A stretch of 8,194 bases of DNA from Balneolales bacterium (lineage in GTDB: Bacteria > Bacteroidota > Rhodothermia > Balneolales > Natronogracilivirgulaceae). The notes beneath the pieces are model-generated. The model was not told where the DNA came from. It did not search any database and saw only the letters and a program-made list of their open reading frames with translations. The position numbers and the translations under genes were made by a program. This document shows positions 1 to 5,852 of this stretch, in pieces (position 1 is the stretch's first letter; the number at the start of each line of letters is the position of its first letter). Location of the stretch: the NCBI GenBank assembly GCA_007135895.1, contig SLHZ01000357.1, positions 1-8,194 on the forward strand, written 5' to 3'.

Positions 1-306
1 AAGGAGGCAAAAAAGAAACAGCATGTCATCGTACTCAAAGAGCTCCGGTTCCGGCCACAAACCGATGACCATGATTATGAGTTCAAAAAACGACATGCCG
101 AAGGCTTTCTGAAAGATGGAAATAAAGTCAAGGCCACGGTGCAGTTCCGCGGAAGAGATATCATCTACAGCAACCAGGGCAAAGTGTTGCTGGATCGCCT
201 GGCAGAAGATCTCGAAGAACTCGGGAAAATTGAAACACCCGCCAAGCTCGAAGGAAAGCGCATGTCCATGGTCCTGACACCCCTCAAAGGACCCGGTTCC
301 TCCTGA
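1..306 (+). CDS. infC: Translation initiation factor IF-3, C-terminal part (5' truncated)
   Basis: The reading frame is open from the first base to TGA 304-306 and gives 101 residues. These correspond to the C-terminal domain of IF-3, the domain that binds the 30S subunit and prevents premature joining of 50S. Diagnostic stretches are KELRFRPQTDDHDYEFK, GNKVKATVQFRGRDI and the closing KLEGKRMSMVLTP, all typical of IF3-C. The N-terminal domain and the linker lie outside the window, so the start and any non-standard start codon cannot be judged. The gene is followed by rpmI and rplT, the classic infC-rpmI-rplT order. The family assignment is near certain. Confidence 0.97.
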   Translation, partial: KEAKKKQHVIVLKELRFRPQTDDHDYEFKKRHAEGFLKDGNKVKATVQFRGRDIIYSNQGKVLLDRLAEDLEELGKIETPAKLEGKRMSMVLTPLKGPGSS

Positions 307-330
307 CGAACCGGTCACCGGAACAGCAAA

Positions 331-441
331 CCGGCACGGAATGAGATACTCCGGCCAGGGCCTGGACCCCTCTTTTCTTCTCTTTTTTGGATACGTGCCG
401 GAAAGAGGCTCTTCTGATCTGTGCCGTTGAAATACTGGCAC
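331..441 (+). promoter_or_regulatory. Possible structured leader of rpmI-rplT with competing stems
   Basis: In the infC-rpmI spacer, an 8-bp perfect inverted repeat pairs 331-338 (CCGGCACG) with 394-401 (CGTGCCGG). A second short stem pairs 421-425 (GTGCC) with 437-441 (GGCAC). Because GGCAC and GTGCC each occur twice, the arms can exchange partners and form mutually exclusive structures. In other bacteria L20 represses the infC-rpmI-rplT operon by binding a leader RNA. A similar role here is inference from position only, and I do not recognise a known L20 leader motif. Confidence 0.3.
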
Positions 442-472
442 TTGAAGATAGTCCGCTTTTTTACTATTATTG
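442..472 (+). promoter_or_regulatory. Candidate Bacteroidota-type promoter upstream of rpmI
   Basis: TTG at 442-444 is followed, after exactly 20 bases, by TATTATTG at 465-472. This matches the Bacteroidota primary-sigma consensus TTG-(19-21)-TAnnTTTG with one mismatch in the -7 box. Transcription would start near 479, about 30 nt before the rpmI ATG. It would supply the ribosomal-protein genes independently of infC. A single site in an AT-rich stretch can arise by chance. Confidence 0.35.
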
Positions 473-508
473 GATCTTGTAATTTTTTAACCAATTGATA
501 GGGTTGTC

Positions 509-706
509 ATGCCTAAAATGAAAACCGTGAGCGGTGCAAAAAAACGTCTGAAACTTACCGGAACCGGTAAAATCAAACGGAAAAAAGCATACGCAAGTCA
601 TATCCTTACAAAGAAAACACCAAAGAGAAAAAGGCACCTGAGAACCGCTACCCTGGTTGATCCCAGCGATCAGCCCCGTATGCAAAAACTCATCCCTTAT
701 TCCTGA
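509..706 (+). CDS. rpmI: 50S ribosomal protein L35
   Basis: The product has 65 residues, the usual length for L35, a small basic protein of the large ribosomal subunit. It shows the family N-terminus PKMKT, then a central Lys/Arg-rich block (KRLKLTGTGKIKRKKAY) and the RKRHLR segment near residue 40-45. The ATG at 509 fits family starts exactly. There is no convincing Shine-Dalgarno sequence before it (GGGTTGTC only). rplT begins 27 nt downstream, so the two are surely cotranscribed. Confidence 0.97.
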   Translation: MPKMKTVSGAKKRLKLTGTGKIKRKKAYASHILTKKTPKRKRHLRTATLVDPSDQPRMQKLIPYS

Positions 707-733
707 TAACAGAACTACTAACTTACTGAAAAA

Positions 734-1087
734 ATGCCACGATCTTCCAATAATGTGGCTTCCCGTCGCCGTCGCAAAAAGATACTCAATCAAGCGAAAG
801 GTTACTGGGGTGCGAGAAGCAAGGTCTATACCGTCGCTAAAAATGCGGTGGACAAAGCTCAGTTGTACCAGTACCGCGACAGGAGAGTCCGCAAAAGAGA
901 ATTCAGAAAACTCTGGATCATTCGAATTAACGCCGCTGCCCGCCTCAACAACATCAGCTACTCCAAGCTGATGGGTCACATGAAAGCCAAGGGAATGGAA
1001 ATCAACCGCAAGGTGCTGGCCGACCTCGCCGTACATGATCCCCGGGCCTTCACCGCCATCGTTGAAGCCGCCCGGCAAAAATCATAG
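734..1087 (+). CDS. rplT: 50S ribosomal protein L20
   Basis: The product has 117 residues, the standard length for L20, which binds 23S rRNA early in 50S assembly and in several bacteria also represses its own operon. Visible hallmarks are the basic N-terminal tail (ASRRRRKKILNQAKGYWGAR), the YRDRRVRKREFRKLWI segment at about residues 47-62, the NAAAR motif and the C-terminal globular part that carries the RNA-binding function. ATG 734 is preceded by an A-rich stretch rather than a Shine-Dalgarno sequence. The TAG stop at 1085-1087 lies inside a small T-loop hairpin (1083-1100), and the operon terminator follows at 1105. Confidence 0.98.
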   Translation: MPRSSNNVASRRRRKKILNQAKGYWGARSKVYTVAKNAVDKAQLYQYRDRRVRKREFRKLWIIRINAAARLNNISYSKLMGHMKAKGMEINRKVLADLAVHDPRAFTAIVEAARQKS

Positions 1088-1104
1088 TTTTTTTACTATG
1101 TCGG

Positions 1105-1142
1105 AACCGGCAGTATCAAACCTGATGCTGCCGGTTTTTTTT
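1105..1142 (+). terminator. Intrinsic terminator of the infC-rpmI-rplT operon
   Basis: A 14-bp stem pairs 1105-1118 with 1123-1136 around an AACC loop, with a single T-G wobble. The outer nine pairs (AACCGGCAG with CTGCCGGTT) are perfect. An unbroken run of eight T (1135-1142) closes it. It begins 18 nt after the rplT stop codon. It is the clearest Rho-independent terminator in the window and separates the ribosomal-protein block from pheST. Confidence 0.9.
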
Positions 1143-1148
1143 ATCCCT

Positions 1149-1178
1149 TTTGACATTATCTCATTTGACTTTATCTCA
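1149..1178 (+). repeat. Tandem 15-bp direct repeat upstream of pheS
   Basis: Two adjacent copies, 1149-1163 (TTTGACATTATCTCA) and 1164-1178 (TTTGACTTTATCTCA), differ at one base. A partial third start (TTTGACTCTC) occurs at 1205-1214. The period of 15 keeps the Phe-rich leader frame in phase. TTGAC in each copy resembles a -35 element, but I find no partner -10 at a sensible distance. Confidence 0.7.
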
Positions 1179-1217
1179 CCGGGCGGTCTTTTCCATTATT
1201 TTACTTTGACTCTCCCT

Positions 1218-1236
1218 AACCGGCAGACCGGTTTTT
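1218..1236 (+). terminator. Terminator-like hairpin in the pheS leader (possible attenuator)
   Basis: AACCGG (1218-1223) pairs perfectly with CCGGTT (1228-1233) around a CAGA loop, and T continues to 1236. The stem is short (6 bp) but GC-rich, and it lies 39 nt before the pheS start. An alternative 6-bp pairing of CGGTCT (1184-1189) with AGACCG (1225-1230) would disrupt it, as an antiterminator would. Function is inferred. Confidence 0.35.
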
Positions 1237-1274
1237 ATCAACCCAATCCCTGCATGTAATCAAGCGACAAAACC

Positions 1275-2291
1275 ATGTCCCCCGTACCCGATATCGAATC
1301 CGTAAAAAAAGAGATTTCCACGGCAATACTCGATTCTCCGGAAGCTCTTGAATCGTTCCGGCTCAAATACCTCTCCCGCAAAGGAATCATTACCGAAATG
1401 CTGGCCGGTATCGGCAAGGCAGAACCGGGCGACCGCGCCAGGCTTGGCAAAGAACTCAATGCGTTAAAAAAAACAGCTGACAGCATATTCAAGAACGCCC
1501 AAAAAGAGCTGGCCTCCTCTTTGGGAAAACAGATCCGCGCCACGGATGACCCCACATTGCCTCCTCCTCCCTTTCCCGCCGGTTCGCTGCACCCTCTCTC
1601 CCGGACCCTCGACGAGATAAAGTCCATCTTCTTCCAAATGGGCTTTACAGTGGCCGACGGCCCCGAACTCGAAGATGATTTCCACAACTTCACGGCTCTG
1701 AACTTCCCCGCCGAACACCCCGCCCGTGATATGCAGGATACCTTCTTCGTCCGGAAAAACGAACACCGACCCGAAGAGGACCTGGTACTCCGGACCCACA
1801 CCTCGCCGGTACAGATCCGGCTCATGAAGCAGCAGCAACCGCCTCTGAGAGCTATCATGCCTGGCAGAGTGTACCGCAATGAGTCCATTACCGCAAAATC
1901 CTACTGTCTTTTTCACCAGGTAGAAGGTCTCTACGTGGACCGCCATGTAAGTCTGGCCGATCTTAAACACACGCTTATCACCTTTGCCGGTCACCTTTTC
2001 GGCAGTGACCTCAAATACCGTATCCGTCCTTCTTTTTTTCCCTTCACCGAGCCCAGTCTTGAGATGGATATCTGGTGGCAGACCGGCAACCGGTCAGGAC
2101 AGTGGATGGAGATTCTGGGTGCCGGGATGGTTCATCCCAATGTCCTGAAATCCGTTGAGATAGATCCTGAGACATGGACAGGTTATGCCTTCGGCATGGG
2201 TGTAGAACGGATTACCATGTCACGCTACGAAATAGATGATATCCGCCTCCTCTACGATAACGATCTGAGATTCCTCGATCAATTCCCCTGA
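1275..2291 (+). CDS. pheS: Phenylalanine--tRNA ligase alpha subunit
   Basis: The 338-residue product is the catalytic alpha subunit of the heterotetrameric (alpha2beta2) cytosolic phenylalanyl-tRNA synthetase, which charges tRNA-Phe using ATP. The N-terminal 85 or so residues form the helical coiled-coil arm that contacts tRNA. The class II core follows: LHPLSRTLDEI near 105, DMQDTFF at 152-158, HTSPVQ at 175-180, motif 2 (GRVYRNE at 197-203, FHQVEGL at 213-219) and motif 3 with GMGVERI at 307-313 and the conserved arginine at 312. Length is normal. ATG 1275 has no Shine-Dalgarno sequence; GCGACAAAACC precedes it. pheT follows after 57 nt with no terminator between them. Confidence 0.97.
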   Translation: MSPVPDIESVKKEISTAILDSPEALESFRLKYLSRKGIITEMLAGIGKAEPGDRARLGKELNALKKTADSIFKNAQKELASSLGKQIRATDDPTLPPPPFPAGSLHPLSRTLDEIKSIFFQMGFTVADGPELEDDFHNFTALNFPAEHPARDMQDTFFVRKNEHRPEEDLVLRTHTSPVQIRLMKQQQPPLRAIMPGRVYRNESITAKSYCLFHQVEGLYVDRHVSLADLKHTLITFAGHLFGSDLKYRIRPSFFPFTEPSLEMDIWWQTGNRSGQWMEILGAGMVHPNVLKSVEIDPETWTGYAFGMGVERITMSRYEIDDIRLLYDNDLRFLDQFP

Positions 2292-2348
2292 TCAAGACCC
2301 TTCCAAAACTGACTCTAACCCCCTGTTTCCTAACTCCCCGCTTATCCC

Positions 2349-4781
2349 ATGAAAATTTCCTGGAACTGGCTCTCCCGCTACCTCACCCAAATACCGGATC
2401 CGGAGAAAACCGCTGAAATCCTGACCCTCGCCGGACTTGAAGTTGAAGAGATATCTGAAACCGGACCCGTGCTGGACGGTATCGTCGTAGGCGAAGTACT
2501 TGACGTCAGACCCCACCCCAACGCCGACAAACTGGTACTCTGCCAGGTTAATAACGGAGAAGCGGAACCGGTCCAGATTGTCTGTGGAGCCCCCAATGTA
2601 GCCACCGGACAAAAAGTCCCGGTCGCCCTGCCCGGCAGTGTACTGCCGATGACACTGCCTGACGGATCACCCTTTGCCATACGAAAAGCAAAAATACGGG
2701 GGGAACTCTCATCAGGAATGATTTGCGCCGAAGATGAACTCGGACTCGGTGACGACCACAGCGGAATCATGGTTCTGGAGCCCCATCATAAACCCGGAAC
2801 ACCGCTGGCCACCGCCACAGGTGTCCGGGGCGACACCGTCTTTGAAATCGGCCTGACCCCCAACCGTCCCGATGCCACCTGCCATCTGGGCGTAGCCCGG
2901 GATCTGGCTGCCGTCACCGGTGCCGGTTTGCTGAAGCCATTTGATGGGCTGCCGGACATCACCGGAAAACTCCCTGCCGGCACCATCCGCATTACCGACA
3001 CCGACAAATGCCATCGCTATGCCGGCATTCTCATTCAGGGTATCACTGTCGGTGAGTCTCCGGATTGGCTCAGACAGCTCCTGCTGAGTATAGGCCTGCG
3101 TCCCATCAATAATGTCGTTGATATCACCAATTTTGTACTTCACGAACTTGGACAGCCACTGCATGCCTTTGATTACGACCTGCTGGCCGATGGCCGCATC
3201 GACGTGAAGTCGTTCCCGGAAACGGTGGCATTTACAACACTCGACGAAGAGGAACGAAAGGTTCCGCCTGGTTCACTTTTTATTTGTGACGGAGAAAAGC
3301 CGGTCGCACTGGCTGGCATCATGGGCGGACTCAACTCCGAGATAGCCGCTCACACCACAAATCTGCTCATAGAGTCTGCCTGGTTTGAACCGGCCGGTAT
3401 TCGGCGCACGGCCAAATCACTGGCTATGCAGACGGACTCGTCCTATCGTTTTGAACGCGGAGTGGACCCGGACATCACGGCCAAAGCGGCCCTGCGGTGC
3501 GCTTCTCTCATACTGGAACATTGCGGAGGCAAGACGACCGGCATGGCAGATATCCACCCCGTAACCACCCAACCGGCTACCATTCCCTTGCGCCATGAAC
3601 GCCTGAACAGCATACTCGGTGTTGCTCTGGAAGAAGACAAGATCACAGGGATACTCAACCGGCTTGAAATTACCACAACGCCGGAACCGCAAAGCCGTCC
3701 CGGCGCCCGCATGGCGGTCTGGAACTGCCAGATCCCTACTTTCCGTCCCGATATCACCGGGGAAATTGACCTCATTGAAGAGGTGGCGCGTATTTTCGAC
3801 TACAATAAAATCCCCGATCCTGCTCACATTACCATGGCCAACCCCCGGCCCATCCCCTTTGAAGAACGATTCCGTGAGCAGGTCCGACGTGCTGCCGCCG
3901 GAGCCGGTCTCAATGAGATTTACACGAACAGCCTGCTTCCGGAAACATGGCTCGAGGAACTGGGTGGCAAAGACCGGGTAGTACAAACCATGAACCCCAT
4001 TACCAGGGACCAGTCGCTGCTGCGCACCCAACTCCTTTTTGGTTTTCTCAAATCTGCGGCCTGGAATTTCAACCGCGGAGCATCGGGTGTTGCTTTTTTT
4101 GAAATAGGAAATATTTTTCGGAAAGAGCGGGATGGCGGCACCTGGATTCCCGGTATCCACGAATCCACACATCTGCATATCGGCTTGGCGGGGACTCCCC
4201 ATTCCGGCCACTGGAAATCTCCGGTCCGCCCATACGATTTCTTTGATCTCAAGGCAAGAGTTGAGTCCATCCTGCGACAAATCGGACTTCATGATTTGCT
4301 GCATTGGCAGCAGGACGGCGATCAGCTCCATCTGATCACCACAGACAAAAAGTTTGCCGGAACCTTGTTCATGGTGAGCAGGAAGTGGAAAGAGCGTATG
4401 GATATCGAACCGGATGCCTGTTCTGCCGAACTGGATCTCAGGGTTCTGGAAGAACAGGCCAGGCAGCGCCGCGACAAAGCATACCGCCCCGTTTCCCGAT
4501 TCCCCGCTTTTGAATTTGACCTGGCTCTGGTCGTCGAAAAAAAAGTTCCTGCCGGAGATCTTTTGAAAAGCATGCATATTTCAGCAGGCAGCACCCTCAG
4601 ATCTGTTGATGTCTTTGATGTCTTTGAAGGGGGTTCATTAAAAAAACATCAAAAAAGTATTGCTTTTCGTCTTCTGTTTCAGGATAATAAAAAAACCCTG
4701 ACCATCAGGGATGTAGAACCCGTGATCCATCGCATCCTCCGGGACCTTGGTGATGGTTTCGGTGCAGAGCTCCGATCCTGA
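2349..4781 (+). CDS. pheT: Phenylalanine--tRNA ligase beta subunit
   Basis: The 810-residue product is the full-length beta subunit, which completes PheRS and carries tRNA recognition and proofreading. Domains in order are an N-terminal B1 region, an EMAPII-like tRNA-binding fold at about 40-150 (HPNAD at 56-60, CGAPN at 79-83), the B3/B4 editing domain at about 215-395 (NNVVDITNFVLHELGQPLHAFD near 254-275), the B5 domain at about 410-485 ending in FRPDI..EIDLIEEVARI, the catalytic-like core at about 500-700, and the C-terminal ferredoxin-fold anticodon-binding domain at about 716-809. ATG 2349 matches the family N-terminus MKISWNWL. No terminator follows, so read-through into the next gene is likely. 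Confidence 0.97.
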   Translation: MKISWNWLSRYLTQIPDPEKTAEILTLAGLEVEEISETGPVLDGIVVGEVLDVRPHPNADKLVLCQVNNGEAEPVQIVCGAPNVATGQKVPVALPGSVLPMTLPDGSPFAIRKAKIRGELSSGMICAEDELGLGDDHSGIMVLEPHHKPGTPLATATGVRGDTVFEIGLTPNRPDATCHLGVARDLAAVTGAGLLKPFDGLPDITGKLPAGTIRITDTDKCHRYAGILIQGITVGESPDWLRQLLLSIGLRPINNVVDITNFVLHELGQPLHAFDYDLLADGRIDVKSFPETVAFTTLDEEERKVPPGSLFICDGEKPVALAGIMGGLNSEIAAHTTNLLIESAWFEPAGIRRTAKSLAMQTDSSYRFERGVDPDITAKAALRCASLILEHCGGKTTGMADIHPVTTQPATIPLRHERLNSILGVALEEDKITGILNRLEITTTPEPQSRPGARMAVWNCQIPTFRPDITGEIDLIEEVARIFDYNKIPDPAHITMANPRPIPFEERFREQVRRAAAGAGLNEIYTNSLLPETWLEELGGKDRVVQTMNPITRDQSLLRTQLLFGFLKSAAWNFNRGASGVAFFEIGNIFRKERDGGTWIPGIHESTHLHIGLAGTPHSGHWKSPVRPYDFFDLKARVESILRQIGLHDLLHWQQDGDQLHLITTDKKFAGTLFMVSRKWKERMDIEPDACSAELDLRVLEEQARQRRDKAYRPVSRFPAFEFDLALVVEKKVPAGDLLKSMHISAGSTLRSVDVFDVFEGGSLKKHQKSIAFRLLFQDNKKTLTIRDVEPVIHRILRDLGDGFGAELRS

Positions 4782-4861
4782 TATTTCTGCCGGCAGCAGG
4801 AAAACCTGACGGAAAAGCATCACGATCTACTCATATAGATACGGCTTGACAAGGTACCACA

Positions 4862-4890
4862 TTGTGCCATGGAGCGATTTGTGCCATGGA
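4862..4890 (+). repeat. 12-bp direct repeat before the coiled-coil gene
   Basis: TTGTGCCATGGA occurs exactly at 4862-4873 and at 4879-4890, a period of 17 bp, and each copy contains the palindrome CCATGG. The period is not a multiple of three, so the repeat is not a repeated peptide. This argues that the segment is upstream control DNA rather than coding sequence. An operator with two half-turn-phased sites is one possibility. No known regulator site is recognised. Confidence 0.6.
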
Positions 4891-4911
4891 ATCATACAGA
4901 CAACCGACGGC

Positions 4912-5229
4912 GTGACATACAAAGAAGAGTCTTATTACAAAGAATACCGCATCCTGCTAAACAGAGTTGCCAGAGCAGCCGATGAACTCAAATCCGAGAA
5001 CGAAAAGCTGCTCAGGGAGAATACCTCTCTCTCTAAAGAATTGCGGGAAGTCCGTGCACTCGCTGCCGAACTGAGCAAAGAAGCCGAGCGCCTTCGATCC
5101 GAACTGGAACAGCGGCCGGAGACACAGACAAATTCTCTTTTTGAGGAACTGTCCGATACGGAAAGAATTGCACTGAAACAGGAAATCGGTGATCTCATCG
5201 GACGCATAGACAAACATCTCTCAGCATGA
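4912..5229 (+). CDS. Small coiled-coil protein of unknown function, next to zapA
   Basis: With the GTG at 4912 as start, the product is 105 residues, acidic, without signal peptide or membrane segment. Residues 10-67 form a continuous heptad-rich coiled coil rich in Leu, Glu, Lys and Arg. A polar linker (68-77) follows, then a second amphipathic helix (about 78-103, ending RIDKHLSA). Upstream in-frame starts exist (TTG 4846, GTG 4864, TTG 4879), but extending to them reads through a 17-bp-period repeat, so I prefer 4912. A small coiled-coil gene of this type is common between pheT and zapA in Bacteroidota. A role in division alongside ZapA, by analogy with ZapB, is inference from position and fold only. 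No enzymatic motif is present. Confidence 0.75.
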   Translation: MTYKEESYYKEYRILLNRVARAADELKSENEKLLRENTSLSKELREVRALAAELSKEAERLRSELEQRPETQTNSLFEELSDTERIALKQEIGDLIGRIDKHLSA

Positions 5230-5250
5230 ATTGTCCATGACCGTTGACCT

Positions 5251-5296
5251 GACACACAGGGGCATGATTATAATCGTCATGGACACTCCATCTGAC
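5251..5296 (+). repeat. Intergenic structured repeat element, copy A
   Basis: This 46-nt block upstream of zapA matches a 43-nt block at 7404-7446. The first 21 bases agree at 20 positions and the last 11 (CTCCATCTGAC) are identical, with a variable middle. It can fold: GGGG (5259-5262) pairs with CTCC, and ATGA (5264-5267) with TCAT (5277-5280). It is also flanked by a 9-bp inverted repeat, TGTCCATGA (5232-5240) with TCATGGACA (5277-5285). It could be a REP-like palindromic repeat, a shared regulatory site or an RNA element. Confidence 0.65.
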
Positions 5297-5321
5297 CGCT
5301 TGAGTACAAAAGTATAAACTC

Positions 5322-5633
5322 ATGAAATCGATTAAAGTAACCATCCTCGGCAAGCAATACCCCCTCAAAGTCAACGATGAAGACGAAGAGATGATGCAGG
5401 AGATCGCCCGATATGTGGACAAGCGATTTCAGGAGTTTCGGAAAGCATTCATCAATCAGGCAGAACCCACCATCATGGTTCTGGCCAGCCTGAGCATCGC
5501 CGAAGAACTGTTTTTGAACAACGGAGGATCCGCCCCCGATCCGCAAGTCAGCCCCAAAGCCATTTTCTCTGAAATTAATACGTCGATTCGCCAGATTTTG
5601 GATGACATTGAGCATAATAATAGCGATATTTAA
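5322..5633 (+). CDS. zapA: Cell division protein ZapA
   Basis: The 103-residue product matches ZapA in length and layout. ZapA is a cytosolic protein that bundles FtsZ filaments and supports the Z-ring at mid-cell. The N-terminal beta-rich globular part reads KSIKVTILGKQYPLKV, followed by the helix with EEMMQEIARYVDKRFQEF. The central helix contains IMVLASLSIAEELF, and a C-terminal helix completes the dimerisation coiled coil. ATG 5322 is the only sensible start, with no Shine-Dalgarno sequence (AGTATAAACTC precedes it). The 92-nt spacer before it carries repeat copy A. A 6S RNA candidate lies directly downstream, an arrangement also known from proteobacteria. Confidence 0.93.
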   Translation: MKSIKVTILGKQYPLKVNDEDEEMMQEIARYVDKRFQEFRKAFINQAEPTIMVLASLSIAEELFLNNGGSAPDPQVSPKAIFSEINTSIRQILDDIEHNNSDI

Positions 5634-5658
5634 TCAGAGGATTTTTATTCCCTGAAAT

Positions 5659-5842
5659 AACGCTTTTGAGGCAGGATTAACATAAACAAGCACAACACTC
5701 AAATAAAGGGCGTTCGACTTCGTCCGGCAATGCCAGGCCTCATGTCATCCCGGTGAATAGTGGAAGGCAGAACCGGTTCGGGAGGATGCCCGCACTGTCT
5801 ATGACGGTAGCTTGATTTGTGCCTGCTTCATTAGCGTTTTTT
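5659..5842 (+). ncRNA. ssrS: Probable 6S RNA
   Basis: The 219-nt zapA-ymdB spacer folds into one long closed structure of about 184 nt, the usual size of 6S RNA, which mimics an open promoter and sequesters the sigma70-type holoenzyme. The closing stem pairs AACGCT (5659-5664) with AGCGTT (5833-5838). After a 2x2 T/T internal loop, TGAGGCAGG (5667-5675) pairs with CCTGCTTCA (5822-5830), with one G-T wobble. Inner pairings include GGGC (5708-5711) with GCCC (5788-5791), CATC (5746-5749) with GATG (5785-5788) and CCGGT (5750-5754) with ACCGG (5772-5776). Six T (5837-5842) end it like a terminator. Position after zapA is a known 6S location. I saw no clear promoter for it. A ymdB leader RNA is the alternative. 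Confidence 0.72.
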
Positions 5843-5852
5843 ATTCCCGTCC

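Larger units (their letters stand above)
1125..1259 (+). promoter_or_regulatory. Candidate Phe-rich leader reading frame upstream of pheS
   Basis: An ATG at 1125 opens 44 codons ending at TAA 1257-1259, of which eight encode Phe (codons at 1137, 1140, 1149, 1164, 1170, 1191, 1200 and 1233). It lies just before the Phe-tRNA synthetase genes, and in enterobacteria pheST is controlled by attenuation through a Phe-rich leader peptide. A terminator-like hairpin (1218-1236) sits near its end. Reasons for doubt: the region is T-rich, so Phe codons arise easily; the ATG lies inside the 3' arm of the rplT terminator; no ribosome binding site or promoter is evident. Confidence 0.28.

Noticed and set aside
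657..971. 104-codon plus-strand frame overlapping rpmI and rplT
   Set aside because: It is an out-of-frame shadow of two certain ribosomal-protein genes and has no conserved features.
1201..1208. TTACTTTG as a -7 box for pheS
   Set aside because: One mismatch to TAnnTTTG and no TTG at 19-21 bp upstream.
1238..1888. 216-codon minus-strand frame opposite pheS
   Set aside because: Low-complexity Ser/Arg/Gly-rich product antisense to the PheS catalytic core; no family resemblance.
3417..4577. 386-codon open frame on the minus strand inside pheT
   Set aside because: It is fully antisense to a well-conserved gene, shows no recognisable domain, and long mirror frames are common opposite coding sequence of this composition.
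4784..4801. Terminator after pheT at the CTGCCGGCAG palindrome
   Set aside because: The stem leaves too small a loop unless bulged, and no T-tract follows.
5244..5274. Sigma70-like TTGACC / TATAAT pair inside repeat copy A
   Set aside because: The spacing is 19 bp and the lineage appears to use a TTG/TAnnTTTG consensus. Copy B does not conserve either box, so I do not call a promoter.
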